Shown here piece after piece: positions 15,728 through 25,000 of a stretch of DNA of 64,000 bases (position 1 is its first letter; each line of letters opens with the position of its first letter). The notes below the pieces were generated by a model. That model saw nothing but the letters and a program-made list of their open reading frames with translations. It searched no databases and had not been told where the DNA came from. The position numbers were made by a program, and so were the translations under genes. Location of the stretch: positions 1 to 64,000 of the forward strand of contig NZ_JARVWW010000027.1 in assembly GCF_029846715.1 (NCBI RefSeq), given 5' to 3'. This DNA comes from Bradyrhizobium nivariense. GTDB taxonomy: Bacteria; Pseudomonadota; Alphaproteobacteria; Rhizobiales; Xanthobacteraceae.

Positions 15728-17266
15728 TTAGATTCCCAGCTTTTGAATCTTATGCGTGCCCCGCGCCAGCGAGACGTGCTTGGTTTCCATGTAGAAGTCG
15801 AAGGAATAGTCGCCGCCGTCGCGGCCGATGCCTGAGGCCTTCATGCCACCGAACGGGGTCGGCAGATGGCGGACGTTTTCCGAGTTCAGCCAGATCATGC
15901 CGGCTTCGAGTGCATCAGCAACGCGCAGTGCGCGGCCGACGTCGTTGGTCCAGACATAGCCGGTCAGGCCATATCGGATGTCGTTGGCGATCTCGACCGC
16001 ATCCTTTTCGTCGCGGAAGGGTAGCACGGTGAGGAAGGGGCCGAACACCTCTTCCTGGGCCACCCGCATCTTGCCGTTCGCGCCGGTCACCAGGGTCGGC
16101 TCGACATAATGTCCGCCGCCCGGGCCGTCATAGGCCTTGCCGCCGACAGCGATCGTCGCGCCGTCCTGGCGTGCGACGTCGAAATAGGAGCACACTTTTG
16201 CCAGATGCCGCTCATGGATCAGCGGCCCGATCTCGGTCGCGGGATCGAGGGGATGGCCGACCTTGAGCGCCTTCACCCGCACGGTTAATTTCTCGATGAA
16301 CTTTTCGGCAATGCTGGCCTGGATCAGCAGGCGGCTCGACGAGGTGCAGCGCTCGCCGTTGAGCGAGTAGATCATGAATACGACCGCATCGAGCGCGCGG
16401 TCGAGATCGGCGTCGTCGAATACGATCACGGGGTTCTTGCCGCCGAGCTCGAAATGCACGCGCTTCAGCGTGGGCGCGCCCTGAACCATGATCGCCGAGC
16501 CCGTCGCGCTCTCGCCGACGAAGCCGATCGCCTTGATGGCGGGATGCTCGGTCAGCGCCTTACCGGCCTCTTCGCCAAAGCCGTGCACGGTGTTGAGCAC
16601 GCCGTCGGGAACGCCGGCTTCCTTGACGAGCTTTGCAAGAATAGCCGCCGTGATCGGCGACCACTCCGCCGGCTTGTGCACGACGGTGCACCCCGCAGCG
16701 AGGGCAGGTGCGATCTTCCAGGTCGAGAGCATGAACGGCGTATTCCACGGCGTGATCACGCCGACCGGGCCGATGGGCACACGCGTCGAGACGTTCCAAT
16801 GCTCGTCGCTCGGCGTGTTCTGGCCGTCGCGCGCCTCGCCGCATCTGTCGGCAAAGAAGCGGAAATTTTCGGCGGCGCGGATCGCGGCCTTGGCCATGAA
16901 GCGATAGGCCTGGCCGGTGTCGATGCATTCGAGCACCGCGATATCGTCGGCATTGTCCTCGATGGCGTCGGCGACGCGATGCAGCAGCTTCTTCCGCATC
17001 GCCGGCCCCATGTCGCGCCAGGACTTGAAGGCAAGGGCGGCAGCGGTCGCGGCGCGATCGATGTCCTCGGCATTGCCGCGGGCGACGCTTGCCAGCGTCG
17101 CGCCGTCGACCGGCGACTTGGTCTCGAACGTCTCGCCTGAGATCGACGGCACGATCTTGCCGTCGATCATGTGGCCGATGCCGTCGGCACGCAGCGTCTT
17201 CAGCAGCGGTGCGACGCGGTTGCGGTTGGCCTGGAACACATCGGCTTTCGGCGTGGGCTTATCCAT
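15728..17266 (-). CDS. hpaE: 5-carboxymethyl-2-hydroxymuconate semialdehyde dehydrogenase
   Basis: 512-residue NAD-dependent aldehyde dehydrogenase. Visible: HVITPWNTP-type cofactor loop (GVITPWNTPFMLSTWK), catalytic Glu in HFELGGKNPVIVFDDADLD, catalytic Cys in NGERCTSSSRLLI, and EEVFGPFLTVLPF. It oxidises the ring-cleavage semialdehyde made by HpaD. The start at 17266 overlaps the 3' end of hpaF by 8 bases, giving translational coupling with the next step of the pathway. Assignment to HpaE rather than another ALDH rests on that context plus the typical WLNSENVRHLPTPFGG C-terminal region. Confidence 0.93.
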   Translation of the reverse strand: MDKPTPKADVFQANRNRVAPLLKTLRADGIGHMIDGKIVPSISGETFETKSPVDGATLASVARGNAEDIDRAATAAALAFKSWRDMGPAMRKKLLHRVADAIEDNADDIAVLECIDTGQAYRFMAKAAIRAAENFRFFADRCGEARDGQNTPSDEHWNVSTRVPIGPVGVITPWNTPFMLSTWKIAPALAAGCTVVHKPAEWSPITAAILAKLVKEAGVPDGVLNTVHGFGEEAGKALTEHPAIKAIGFVGESATGSAIMVQGAPTLKRVHFELGGKNPVIVFDDADLDRALDAVVFMIYSLNGERCTSSSRLLIQASIAEKFIEKLTVRVKALKVGHPLDPATEIGPLIHERHLAKVCSYFDVARQDGATIAVGGKAYDGPGGGHYVEPTLVTGANGKMRVAQEEVFGPFLTVLPFRDEKDAVEIANDIRYGLTGYVWTNDVGRALRVADALEAGMIWLNSENVRHLPTPFGGMKASGIGRDGGDYSFDFYMETKHVSLARGTHKIQKLGI

Positions 17267-17657
17267 GGGCAGCCTCCACTTTCAGGGCGTCGTGGATGTT
17301 GTTGCGCTTCCAGCTCGTGTCCTTGTCGTTGATCTGCATGTCGAACGACAAAGCGAACTTGCTTGCGGTGAAGACGGGATCGAGATGCCGGGAGAGCGCC
17401 TGGAAGACGTGCTCGCCGGCCTCCTTGCGGGTCTTGAGGTCACGGCCTTCGCCGATGCGCAGCACCATGTCGAGAAAGCCGTAGTCTTGCCGCGCATCGG
17501 CGATCGCATAATGCTCGCACCTGACGGCGCGGACGCGGATGCCGCCGAGCGGGAAGATGCCGGTCTCGACCGCGGCCTTGCGCACCACCTCGCACACCAA
17601 AGTCATATCGAGGCGGCCGTCGAGATTGGCCGAATATTCGATCGTGAAATGCGGCAT
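17259..17657 (-). CDS. hpaF: 5-carboxymethyl-2-hydroxymuconate delta-isomerase
   Basis: 132-residue protein of the CHMI family (tautomerase superfamily). The catalytic proline directly follows the initiator Met (MPHFTIEYSANL), so it becomes the mature N terminus. Further family features: GIRVRAVRCEHYAIADA and KFALSFDMQIND near the C terminus. It shifts a double bond in 5-carboxymethyl-2-hydroxymuconate so the FAH enzyme can decarboxylate it. Overlaps hpaE by 8 bases and lies 30 bases after hpaH, so all three are one transcript. Confidence 0.92.
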   Translation of the reverse strand: MPHFTIEYSANLDGRLDMTLVCEVVRKAAVETGIFPLGGIRVRAVRCEHYAIADARQDYGFLDMVLRIGEGRDLKTRKEAGEHVFQALSRHLDPVFTASKFALSFDMQINDKDTSWKRNNIHDALKVEAAHG

Positions 17658-17687
17658 CGCGGTTTCACTCCCTGTTTTCTTGTTCGG

Positions 17688-18494
17688 CTAAGCGAAGTAG
17701 CAGCTCACCGAGCCGTAGGCGCCGTAATCGGCCTGAATTGTGTCGCCCTTGCGGGTTTCGATCGGACGGATGAAGGAACCGGCGAGCACGACCTGACCCG
17801 GTTCGAGCGCAAGGTCGAGCGGCGCGATCTTGTTGGCGAGCCAGGCGACGGCGGTTGCGGGATGATTGAGCACGCCGGCGGCAAGGCCGGTCTCTTCGAG
17901 CTGGCCGTTCCGAAAGCAGAGCGCGCCGATCCAGCGCAGATCAGCGTCCAGCGGACGGATCGGCCGTCCGCCGAGCACGATGCCGGCATTCGCCGCATTG
18001 TCGGCGATGGTGTCAAAAATCTTTCGCGTCGCCTTGGTCTGGGGATCGACGCGCTCGATCCGCGTGTCCAGAATCTCCAGCGCCGGCACGACGAAGTCGG
18101 TGGCGCTGAGCACGTCGAACAGCGTGCAGTCGGGGCCCGCGAGGCGCTTGCTCATGACGAAGGCGAGCTCGGCTTCGACGCGCGTCGCGATGAAGCGCTC
18201 CGTCGGGACGAGGCCACCATCGGCGAAGAACATGTCGTCGAGCAGCACGCCGGAATCCGGCTCGTTGATGTCAAGAGCGCTCTGCATCGCCTTCGAGGTC
18301 AGGCCGATCTTGTGTCCCCTGACGATGCGCCCCTCGGCGATCTTGACGTCGACCCAGGCCTTCTGAATCGCGTAGGCGTCAGCGATGCTGATGTCGGGAA
18401 AGTCCTGCGAGAGCTGCCGGATCTGCGTACGGGTCCTCTCCGCCTGGTGCAGACGGTTCGCGCAAGCTCGGATATCGTCGTCGGAAAGCGCCAT
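17688..18494 (-). CDS. hpaH: 2-oxo-hept-4-ene-1,7-dioate hydratase
   Basis: 268-residue hydratase of the MhpD/HpaH group within the FAH-like superfamily. It adds water to 2-oxohept-4-ene-1,7-dioate, giving the HpaI aldolase substrate. Visible: GHKIGLTSKAMQ, PDSGVLLDDMFF, ATRVEAELAFVMSKRL (metal-binding Glu pair), PALEILDTRI and LNHPATAVAWLAN, all typical. It is the first gene of the minus-strand operon. Its start at 18494 is 110 bases from the divergent hpaR, and the spacer holds a perfect palindrome, so HpaR control is likely. Confidence 0.92.
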   Translation of the reverse strand: MALSDDDIRACANRLHQAERTRTQIRQLSQDFPDISIADAYAIQKAWVDVKIAEGRIVRGHKIGLTSKAMQSALDINEPDSGVLLDDMFFADGGLVPTERFIATRVEAELAFVMSKRLAGPDCTLFDVLSATDFVVPALEILDTRIERVDPQTKATRKIFDTIADNAANAGIVLGGRPIRPLDADLRWIGALCFRNGQLEETGLAAGVLNHPATAVAWLANKIAPLDLALEPGQVVLAGSFIRPIETRKGDTIQADYGAYGSVSCYFA

Positions 18495-18525
18495 TTGTGA
18501 TCTACAAATCGTGGTGCCCGAAGAT

Positions 18526-18541
18526 ACTTAACATGTTAAGT
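18526..18541. promoter_or_regulatory. 16-bp perfect palindrome, probable HpaR operator
   Basis: ACTTAACATGTTAAGT is a perfect 16-bp palindrome in the 110-base spacer between divergent hpaH and hpaR. MarR-family regulators bind such AT-rich palindromes, and HpaR is autoregulated in E. coli, so this is the natural operator. A second, weaker inverted repeat, ATTTGT-N5-ACAAAT (18493-18509), overlaps the hpaH start. Confidence 0.7.
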
Positions 18542-18604
18542 GAATGCGTCAAACACAATTTGGGCTTGCTGCACTGCAAACATTTCGCGGATTGAAGGGG
18601 CATC

Positions 18605-19123
18605 ATGGTGAAGAGACCGGCTGATCCAGCGGACGACGGCGCAGCCGCCGTGCGGCAGGTGCCGATGCGCGACTTCTCGCGTTCGCTGCCGATGTCGCTG
18701 CTGCGGGCACGCGAGGCGGTGATGCGGCAATTTCGTCCCTCGCTGCGCGAGCATGGCCTGACCGAGCAGCAATGGCGCATCCTGCGCGCGCTCGCGGCGA
18801 TTGACACGGTCGAGGTCACGGAACTCGCGCGCACCGCGTTCCTGCTCGGACCGAGCCTGTCGCGCATCCTGCGCGATCTGGAGGCGCGCAACCTGATCGA
18901 ACGCAAGACCGCGAAGGCGGACCAGCGCCGCAGCATGGTCTCGATCTCGGAAAAGGGCGTGAAGCTGATGGCCTCCGTCGCGCCGTCCTCCGAAGCGATC
19001 TATGCGGAGATCACGCGGCTCTTTGGCGCACGCAAGCTCGCCGAGTTGCAGGAGATGCTCGGAGAGTTGGAACAGAGTCTCGCAGGGCTGGGCGCGGGCG
19101 AGGAGGCAAGTGTCGAGGAGTGA
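18605..19123 (+). CDS. hpaR: MarR-family regulator of homoprotocatechuate degradation
   Basis: 172-residue winged-helix MarR repressor. The DNA-binding part is visible as LTEQQWRILRALAAIDTVEVTELA, then SLSRILRDLEARNLIERKTAKADQRRSMVSISEKG (recognition helix and wing), flanked by dimerisation helices. Placement opposite the hpa operon and next to hpaI identifies it as HpaR, which releases DNA on binding 4-hydroxyphenylacetate-type ligands. GAAGGGG precedes ATG 18605. A 20-residue N-terminal extension before the conserved MRDFSRSLPMSLLRAREAVM may be real, since MRDF is also a possible start. Confidence 0.9.
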   Translation: MVKRPADPADDGAAAVRQVPMRDFSRSLPMSLLRAREAVMRQFRPSLREHGLTEQQWRILRALAAIDTVEVTELARTAFLLGPSLSRILRDLEARNLIERKTAKADQRRSMVSISEKGVKLMASVAPSSEAIYAEITRLFGARKLAELQEMLGELEQSLAGLGAGEEASVEE

Positions 19124-19393
19124 AAGCAGATATGCGCGAGCGCGTGGCAACAATCATGGACATCGCCGCATTTTTTCGCTCAAAGTGCCCCTCAGCCGAT
19201 GCGCAAAAATCGGCGGCCCCTTGCCGGGCGGCAGCTGGGCGGCAATAGTGAACACCGCCCGCGAGGTCGGCGTCAGCGAAGTCAGCATCCAGCGGGCAAC
19301 CGCATAGGCGTTGCGTCATTCCGAGCGTAGCGCGGCGATCCGGTTCGCGGTAACAGCGGGTCGCGCTGTCGCGGCGCTCGTCATGGTGACGAC
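19124..19393. other. Non-coding spacer between hpaR and hpaI
   Basis: The 327 bases between hpaR and hpaI (19124-19450) contain no convincing gene on either strand. The short frames here are Arg/Ser-rich. A CGTCATTCCGAGCGTAGCG fragment (19315-19333) resembles a common CATTCCGAGC repeat. The last 57 bases hold a triple GGTCCAAA repeat, listed separately. Confidence 0.5.
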
Positions 19394-19432
19394 GGTCCAA
19401 ATCACATGGGTCCAAATAACACGGTCCAAACA
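19394..19432 (+). promoter_or_regulatory. Triple GGTCCAAA direct repeat upstream of hpaI
   Basis: GGTCCAAA occurs at 19394, 19409 and 19423, spaced 15 and 14 bases, ending about 20 bases before the hpaI start. Near-helical-turn-and-a-half spacing of three identical octamers next to a gene start suggests a regulator site, or an mRNA leader element. No known family motif was matched. Confidence 0.4.
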
Positions 19433-19450
19433 ACGAAGAAGGAAGGCAAC

Positions 19451-20227
19451 GTGGCGAACAAGGTCAAGGAAATCTGGAAGTCGGGCAAGGCCGTGGTCAA
19501 CGCGTGGCTCGCGATTCCCTCCGGCTTCTCGGCCGAGATGATCGCGCAATGCGGCTTCGACAGCGTCACCGTCGACATGCAGCACGGCGTGCAGGATTAC
19601 CTCTCGATGGTGCAGTGCTTCCAGGCGATGGACAAGCATCCGATCGCGCCAATGGTCCGCGTGCCCTGGAACGAGCCCGGCATCATCGGCAAGGTGCTCG
19701 ATGGCGGCGCCTATGGCGTGATCTGCCCGATGGTCAACACGCCGCAGGAAGCCAGGAACCTCGTATCCTATTCCAAGTACCCGCCGAAGGGCGTACGCTC
19801 CAACGGCCCGATCCGCGCCGGCATGTACGGCACCGCGGGCTCCTACCAGAAGACGGCCAACGACGACATCGTGCTGCTGCCGATGATGGAGACCAGGACC
19901 GCGGTCGAGAACATGGAAGCGATCTTCGACGTCGAAGGCATCGACGGCGTCTATATCGGCCCGTCCGACCTCGGCTTCTCCTACGGCCTCGAGCCGAAGC
20001 TCGACCGCACCGAGCCCGAGATCCTCGCGATCTACGACAAGATCATCAAGGAGTGCGGCAAGCGCGGCCTCAACGCCGGCATCCATTGCAGCGGCGCCGA
20101 AGGTGCCGCGCGCGCCATCAACATGGGCTTCAAGCTGGTGACGCTGTCGAACGAGGTCGGCCTGATGACGACCTACGCCAAGATGCAGGTCAACGCGACC
20201 CGGAAGGATTCCGGCGGCAAGGCCTGA
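19451..20227 (+). CDS. hpaI: 4-hydroxy-2-oxoheptanedioate aldolase (HpcH/HpaI family)
   Basis: 258-residue class II (metal-dependent) aldolase. It splits 4-hydroxy-2-oxoheptane-1,7-dioate into pyruvate and succinate semialdehyde, the last hpa step. TIM-barrel features: NAWLAIPSGFSAEM, VDMQHGVQDY (catalytic His), PMVRVPWNEPG, GVICPMVNTPQEA, and GVYIGPSDLGFSYG with the metal-binding region. I chose GTG 19451 because GAAGGAAGG lies just upstream; an ATG at 19406 would add 15 residues unlike the family. It is the only pathway gene on the hpaR strand, 327 bases from hpaR and probably with its own promoter. Confidence 0.9.
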   Translation: MANKVKEIWKSGKAVVNAWLAIPSGFSAEMIAQCGFDSVTVDMQHGVQDYLSMVQCFQAMDKHPIAPMVRVPWNEPGIIGKVLDGGAYGVICPMVNTPQEARNLVSYSKYPPKGVRSNGPIRAGMYGTAGSYQKTANDDIVLLPMMETRTAVENMEAIFDVEGIDGVYIGPSDLGFSYGLEPKLDRTEPEILAIYDKIIKECGKRGLNAGIHCSGAEGAARAINMGFKLVTLSNEVGLMTTYAKMQVNATRKDSGGKA

Positions 20228-20231
20228 GCTC

Positions 20232-20403
20232 TTCTCCCTTTCCCTCTCCCCGTTCTTACGGGGAGAGGGTTAGGGTGAGGGGCTCTTTCAACACGACCTA
20301 ATCTAACGATCGAGCGCGCCGCTTGCCCCTCACCCGGATCGCCCCGGACGATGCATCGCCGGTCGCGATCCGACCTCTCCCCGTAAGAACGGGGAGAGGT
20401 GAA
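20232..20403. repeat. Palindromic repeats (CCCTCTCCCC family), two copies
   Basis: The hairpin CCCTCTCCCCGT..ACGGGGAGAGGG and a second ACCTCTCCCCGTAAGAACGG-type copy flank a GGATCGC..GCGATCC module. This is the same family as 6366-6504 in the opposite arrangement. It fills the gap after hpaI and may end its transcript. Confidence 0.75.
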
Positions 20404-20425
20404 GTAAGACCCAAGGAGACCTCCC

Positions 20426-21949
20426 ATGACCATCAGCCCCGTCATTCGCCTGCATCCCGATGATGGCGTGCTGATCGCGCGCGCGAGCCTGCCGCCGGGA
20501 ACATTGGTGGCCGACGGCGTGACGACGGTCGAGCGCATTCCTTCCGGCCACAAGGTCGCGATCAAGCCGATCGCATTGGGCGAGCCGGTGATACGCTACG
20601 GCCAGATCATCGGCTTTGCGACGGTGCCGATCGCGCCGGGCCAGCACGTGCACGTGCAGAACTGCGGCATGGGCGATTTCGCCAAGGACTATGCCTATTG
20701 CGCCGACGTCAAGCCGACGCCGAATTTCGACCTGCCGGCGAGCTTCGAAGGCATCCGCCGCCCGGACGGCCGCGTCGCCACGCGCAACTATATCGGCATC
20801 CTCACCTCGGTGAATTGCAGCGCGCATGTCGCGAGCCTCGTCGCCGACGTGTTCAAGAAGAATCCGTTCACCGGCGACAATCCGCTGGCCGATTTCCCCA
20901 ATGTCGACGGTGTGGTCGCGCTGACCCACAAGACCGGCTGCGGCATGACGCAGAACGAGCCCCTGGCGCTGCTCCGCCGCACGCTCGGTGGCTATGCGCG
21001 CCACGTCAATTTCTCCCACGTCATCGTGCTCGGCCTCGGCTGCGAGGTGAACCAGATCGGCGGCCTGATGGAGGAGCAGAAGCTCGCCGGCCGCCTGCGC
21101 GCGATGGACATCCAGGAGGTCGGCGGCACCCGCAAGACGGTGGAAGCCGGCATCGCCTTCGTGCGCGAAGCGCTTGCGGATTCCAACAAGGTCAAGCGCG
21201 AGTCGGTGCCGGTGAGCGAGCTCACCGTGGCGCTGCAATGCGGCGGCTCGGATGGCTATTCCGGCGTGTCCGCCAACCCGGCGCTGGGTGCGGCCAGCGA
21301 TCTGATCGTGCGTCACGGCGGCACCGTGATCCTGTCGGAGACACCGGAGACCTATGGCGCCGAGCATCTGCTCACGCGCCGCGCCGTCAGTCGCGAGGTC
21401 GGCGAGAAGCTGGTCGATCTCATGCGCTGGTGGGACGCGTACACCGAGCGCGAAGGCGCCGAGATGAACGCCAATCCGAGCCCCGGCAACAAGGCCGGCG
21501 GCCTCACCACCATTTTGGAGAAGTCACTCGGCGCGATGGCGAAGGCCGGCACCACCAACCTCGTCGAGGTGCTGCGCTACGCCGAGCCCATCACCAAGAA
21601 GGGTTTCGTCTTCATGGACACGCCCGGCTACGATCCGGTCGCGGCGACCGGGCAGGTCGCCGGCGGCGCCAATCTCGTCTGCTTCACCACGGGCCGCGGC
21701 AGCGTATTCGGCTGCAAGCCGGCGCCCTCGATCAAGCTCGCGACCAACACGCCCATGTACAAGCGCATGCAAGAGGACATGGACGTCAATTGCGGCACCA
21801 TCCTCGAAGGCGAGGAAAGCGTGCAGCAATGCGGGCAGCGCATCTTCGATCTCATCCTGAAGACGGCCTCGGGACAGCCGACCAAGAGCGAGAGTTTCGA
21901 TTTCGGCGGCGCCGAGTTCGCGCCCTGGGTGCTGGGCGCGACGATGTAA
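20426..21949 (+). CDS. UxaA-family (altronate/galactarate-type) dehydratase
   Basis: 507-residue member of the altronate dehydratase / UxaA family: an N-terminal SAF domain (about 1-100, GVLIARASLPPGTL, PIALGEPVIRYGQII, GQHVHVQNC) followed by the large catalytic part with HKTGCGMT, LGLGCEVNQI, LQCGGSDGYSGVSANPA, MDTPGYDPVAATGQVAGG and FTTGRGSVFGC. These enzymes dehydrate sugar acids using Fe(II) or Mg. The substrate is not readable. It lies 200 bases after hpaI, separated by repeats, and is probably not part of the aromatic pathway. ATG 20426 follows CCAAGGAGACC, a good ribosome binding site. Confidence 0.87.
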   Translation: MTISPVIRLHPDDGVLIARASLPPGTLVADGVTTVERIPSGHKVAIKPIALGEPVIRYGQIIGFATVPIAPGQHVHVQNCGMGDFAKDYAYCADVKPTPNFDLPASFEGIRRPDGRVATRNYIGILTSVNCSAHVASLVADVFKKNPFTGDNPLADFPNVDGVVALTHKTGCGMTQNEPLALLRRTLGGYARHVNFSHVIVLGLGCEVNQIGGLMEEQKLAGRLRAMDIQEVGGTRKTVEAGIAFVREALADSNKVKRESVPVSELTVALQCGGSDGYSGVSANPALGAASDLIVRHGGTVILSETPETYGAEHLLTRRAVSREVGEKLVDLMRWWDAYTEREGAEMNANPSPGNKAGGLTTILEKSLGAMAKAGTTNLVEVLRYAEPITKKGFVFMDTPGYDPVAATGQVAGGANLVCFTTGRGSVFGCKPAPSIKLATNTPMYKRMQEDMDVNCGTILEGEESVQQCGQRIFDLILKTASGQPTKSESFDFGGAEFAPWVLGATM

Positions 21950-21961
21950 CAAAGGCTCAGC

Positions 21962-21978
21962 CCGTGCCATAGGCACGG
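21962..21978 (+). terminator. Small hairpin after the UxaA-family gene
   Basis: CCGTGCC-ATA-GGCACGG (21962-21978) is a perfect 7-bp stem 12 bases after the stop codon. The flanking bases are only mildly T-rich (TCTGCCCGTTGTTA), so intrinsic termination would be weak. Confidence 0.4.
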
Positions 21979-22053
21979 TCTGCCCGTTGTTAGTGCTTGA
22001 TCGCGATCACCAGCGGTGTTCTGCTCAAAAAAGCTGCTGGAGTACCGCACCCC

Positions 22054-25000
22054 GTGTCGATCTACGTCGCATTACACCACGTCACGCACTACAAGTACGA
22101 TCGTCCGATTGATCTTGGCCCGCAGACCATCCGCCTGCGACCGGCGCCGCACACCCGCACGCCGATCCTGAGCTATTCGCTCAAAGTCACGCCCTCCGAT
22201 CATTTCGTGAATTGGCAGCAGGATCCGCAGGGAAATTGGCTGGCGCGCTACGTCTTTCATGAGAAGACCACCGAGCTGAAGATCGAGGTCGATTTCACGG
22301 CGCAGATGACCGTGGTCAATCCGTTCGACTTCTTCGTCGAGCCCTATGCCGACAGCTTTCCGTTCGAATATACCCAAGATCTGAAGACAGAGCTCGCGCC
22401 TTATCTCGAGACGATCAAGCCCGATCGCCTGTTCGCGAAATATCTCGATACGATCCCGCACGAAGCCCCAAACACGGTCAACTTCCTGGTCGATCTCAAC
22501 AGGGAGCTGCGGGAGAAGATTCGCTATGTCATCCGCATGGAGGCGGGCGTGCAGACGCCCGAGGAGACGCTCACCACCTGCGCTGGCTCGTGCCGCGACT
22601 CCGCCTGGCTCCTGATCCAGACCTTCCGTCATCTCGGGTTGGCCGCCCGTTTCGTCTCCGGCTATCTGATCCAGGTCCGTCCCGACATCGATCCGATCGA
22701 GGGACCGCCTGAAGTCGAGAACGATTTCACCGATCTGCACGCCTGGGCCGAGGTCTATCTGCCCGGCGCAGGCTGGATTGGCTTCGACGCGACGTCCGGC
22801 ATGCTCGCGGGCGAGGGGCACATCCCGGTTGCCGCGACGCCGCATTACCGCTCGGCCGCGCCGATCTCCGGCGGCGCCGGCTTTGCCGAGGTCGAGTTCG
22901 ACTTCGACATGAGCGTCCGGCGGATTCGCGAGGCGCCGCGCATCACAAAACCGTTTTCCGATGAAGCCTGGACGCGGCTCAACGATCTCGGCGAGCAGGT
23001 CGACGGCGATCTCGCCGCGCAGGACGTCCGGCTCACCATGGGCGGCGAGCCGACTTTCGTCTCGGTCGATGACCTGGAAGCGGCGGAATGGAACACCGAG
23101 GCCGTTGGCCCGACCAAGCGCGCGCTTGCCGACGATTTGATCCGCCGGCTGCGCACGCGCTTTGCGCCTGGCGGGCTGCTGCATTACGGCGAGGGCAAAT
23201 GGTATCCCGGCGAGAGCCTGCCGCGCTGGGCCTTTGGCCTGTACTGGCGCAAGGACGGCGTGCCGATCTGGAAGAATGCCGATCTGATCGCCAAGATCGA
23301 GAATCCGCGGCGCGCCGAGATCAAGGACGCCGAGGCCTTCATGGAAGGCACCGTGGCACGGCTCGGCCTGGATCCCGGCTACATCATGCCGGCCTATGAG
23401 GATCCGGCCTACTGGTTGCAGAAGGAGGGGGAGCTTCCGGTCAACGTCGATCCCTCAGACTCAAAGCTGTCCGATCCGGAAGCGCGCGCACGTATGGCGC
23501 GGGTGTTCGACGAGGGGCTCAATGCGCCAAAGGGCTTCGTGCTGCCGGTACAGCGCTGGAACGCGGAAGCGCCGCGCTGGCGCAGCGAGCGCTGGAAGCT
23601 GCGTCGCAACCATCTGTTCCTGATGCCCGGCGATTCCCCGCTCGGCCTGCGATTGCCGCTCAACGCGCTCGAATATGTGCCGCCCGATCGCTATCCCTAT
23701 ATCGTCGAACAGGACCCGATGGAGGCCCGGACCAAGCTGCCGGTGTTCGGCCGCATGCCGCGCCCGCAATCTCCGGCGCCGCGGCTTGCGCCGGAAAGTC
23801 TCGAAGCATCGGAGCCGGTCCGTACCGCGATGTCGATCGAAGTCCGCGATGGCGTGCTCTGTGCCTTCATGCCGCCGGTGGAACGCATCGAGGACTATCT
23901 CGAGCTGATCGCAGCGCTCGAGGCCAGTGCCGAAGAGATGCAGTTCCAGGTCCATGTCGAAGGCTATCCGCCGCCGTTCGATCCACGCATCGACGTCATC
24001 AAGGTGACGCCTGACCCCGGCGTGATCGAGGTCAACGTCCAGCCGGCAAGGAATTGGCGCGAGGCGGTCGACATCACCGTCGGGCTTTATGAGGACGCGG
24101 CGAAGATTCGTCTCGGCGCCAACCGTTTTCTGGTCGACGGCCGCCACACCGGCACCGGCGGCGGCAACCACGTCGTGGTCGGCGGCTCGAGCCCGCCGGA
24201 CTCGCCGTTCCTGCGCCGGCCCGATCTGCTGAAGAGCCTGGTGCTGTATTGGCAGCGTCATCCGTCGCTGTCCTATTTCTTCTCCGGCCTGTTCATCGGC
24301 CCGACCAGCCAGGCACCGCGCATCGACGAAGCCCGCCACGACAGCATCTATGAGCTCGAGGTCGCGCTGTCGCACGTGCCGCCGCCGGGCTATCAGGCGC
24401 CGCTGTGGCTGGTGGATCGCTTGTTCCGGCATCTCCTCGTCGACATCACCGGCAACACCCATCGCGCCGAGATCTGTATCGACAAGCTCTATTCACCGGA
24501 TGGCCCGACCGGTCGGCTCGGCCTCGTCGAATTCCGCGCGCTCGAAATGCCGCCGGATCCGCGCATGTCGCTGGCGCAGCAGCTGCTGATCCGCGCGCTG
24601 ATCGCAAAATTCTGGCGCGAGCCGCAGGCCGGCAAGTTCGTGCGCTGGGGCACCGCGCTGCATGACCGCTTCATGCTGCCGCATTTCATCTGGGAAGATT
24701 TTCTCGAAGTGCTCACCGAGCTGAAGCAGTTCGGCTATCCGTTCGAGTCGGAATGGTATCAGGCCCAGCTCGAATTCCGCTTCCCCGCGTTCGGCCGCGT
24801 CCATCATGGCGGCGTCACGCTGGAGCTGCGCCAGGCGCTGGAGCCCTGGCATGTGCTCGGCGAGGAGGGCTCGGCCGGCGGCACGGTTCGTTACGTCGAC
24901 AGCTCGGTCGAACGGCTTCAGGTCAAGGCGGAAGGCTTCGTCGAGGGGCGTCACATCGTGACCTGCAACGGCCGCCGCCTGCCGATGACCTCCACCGGCC

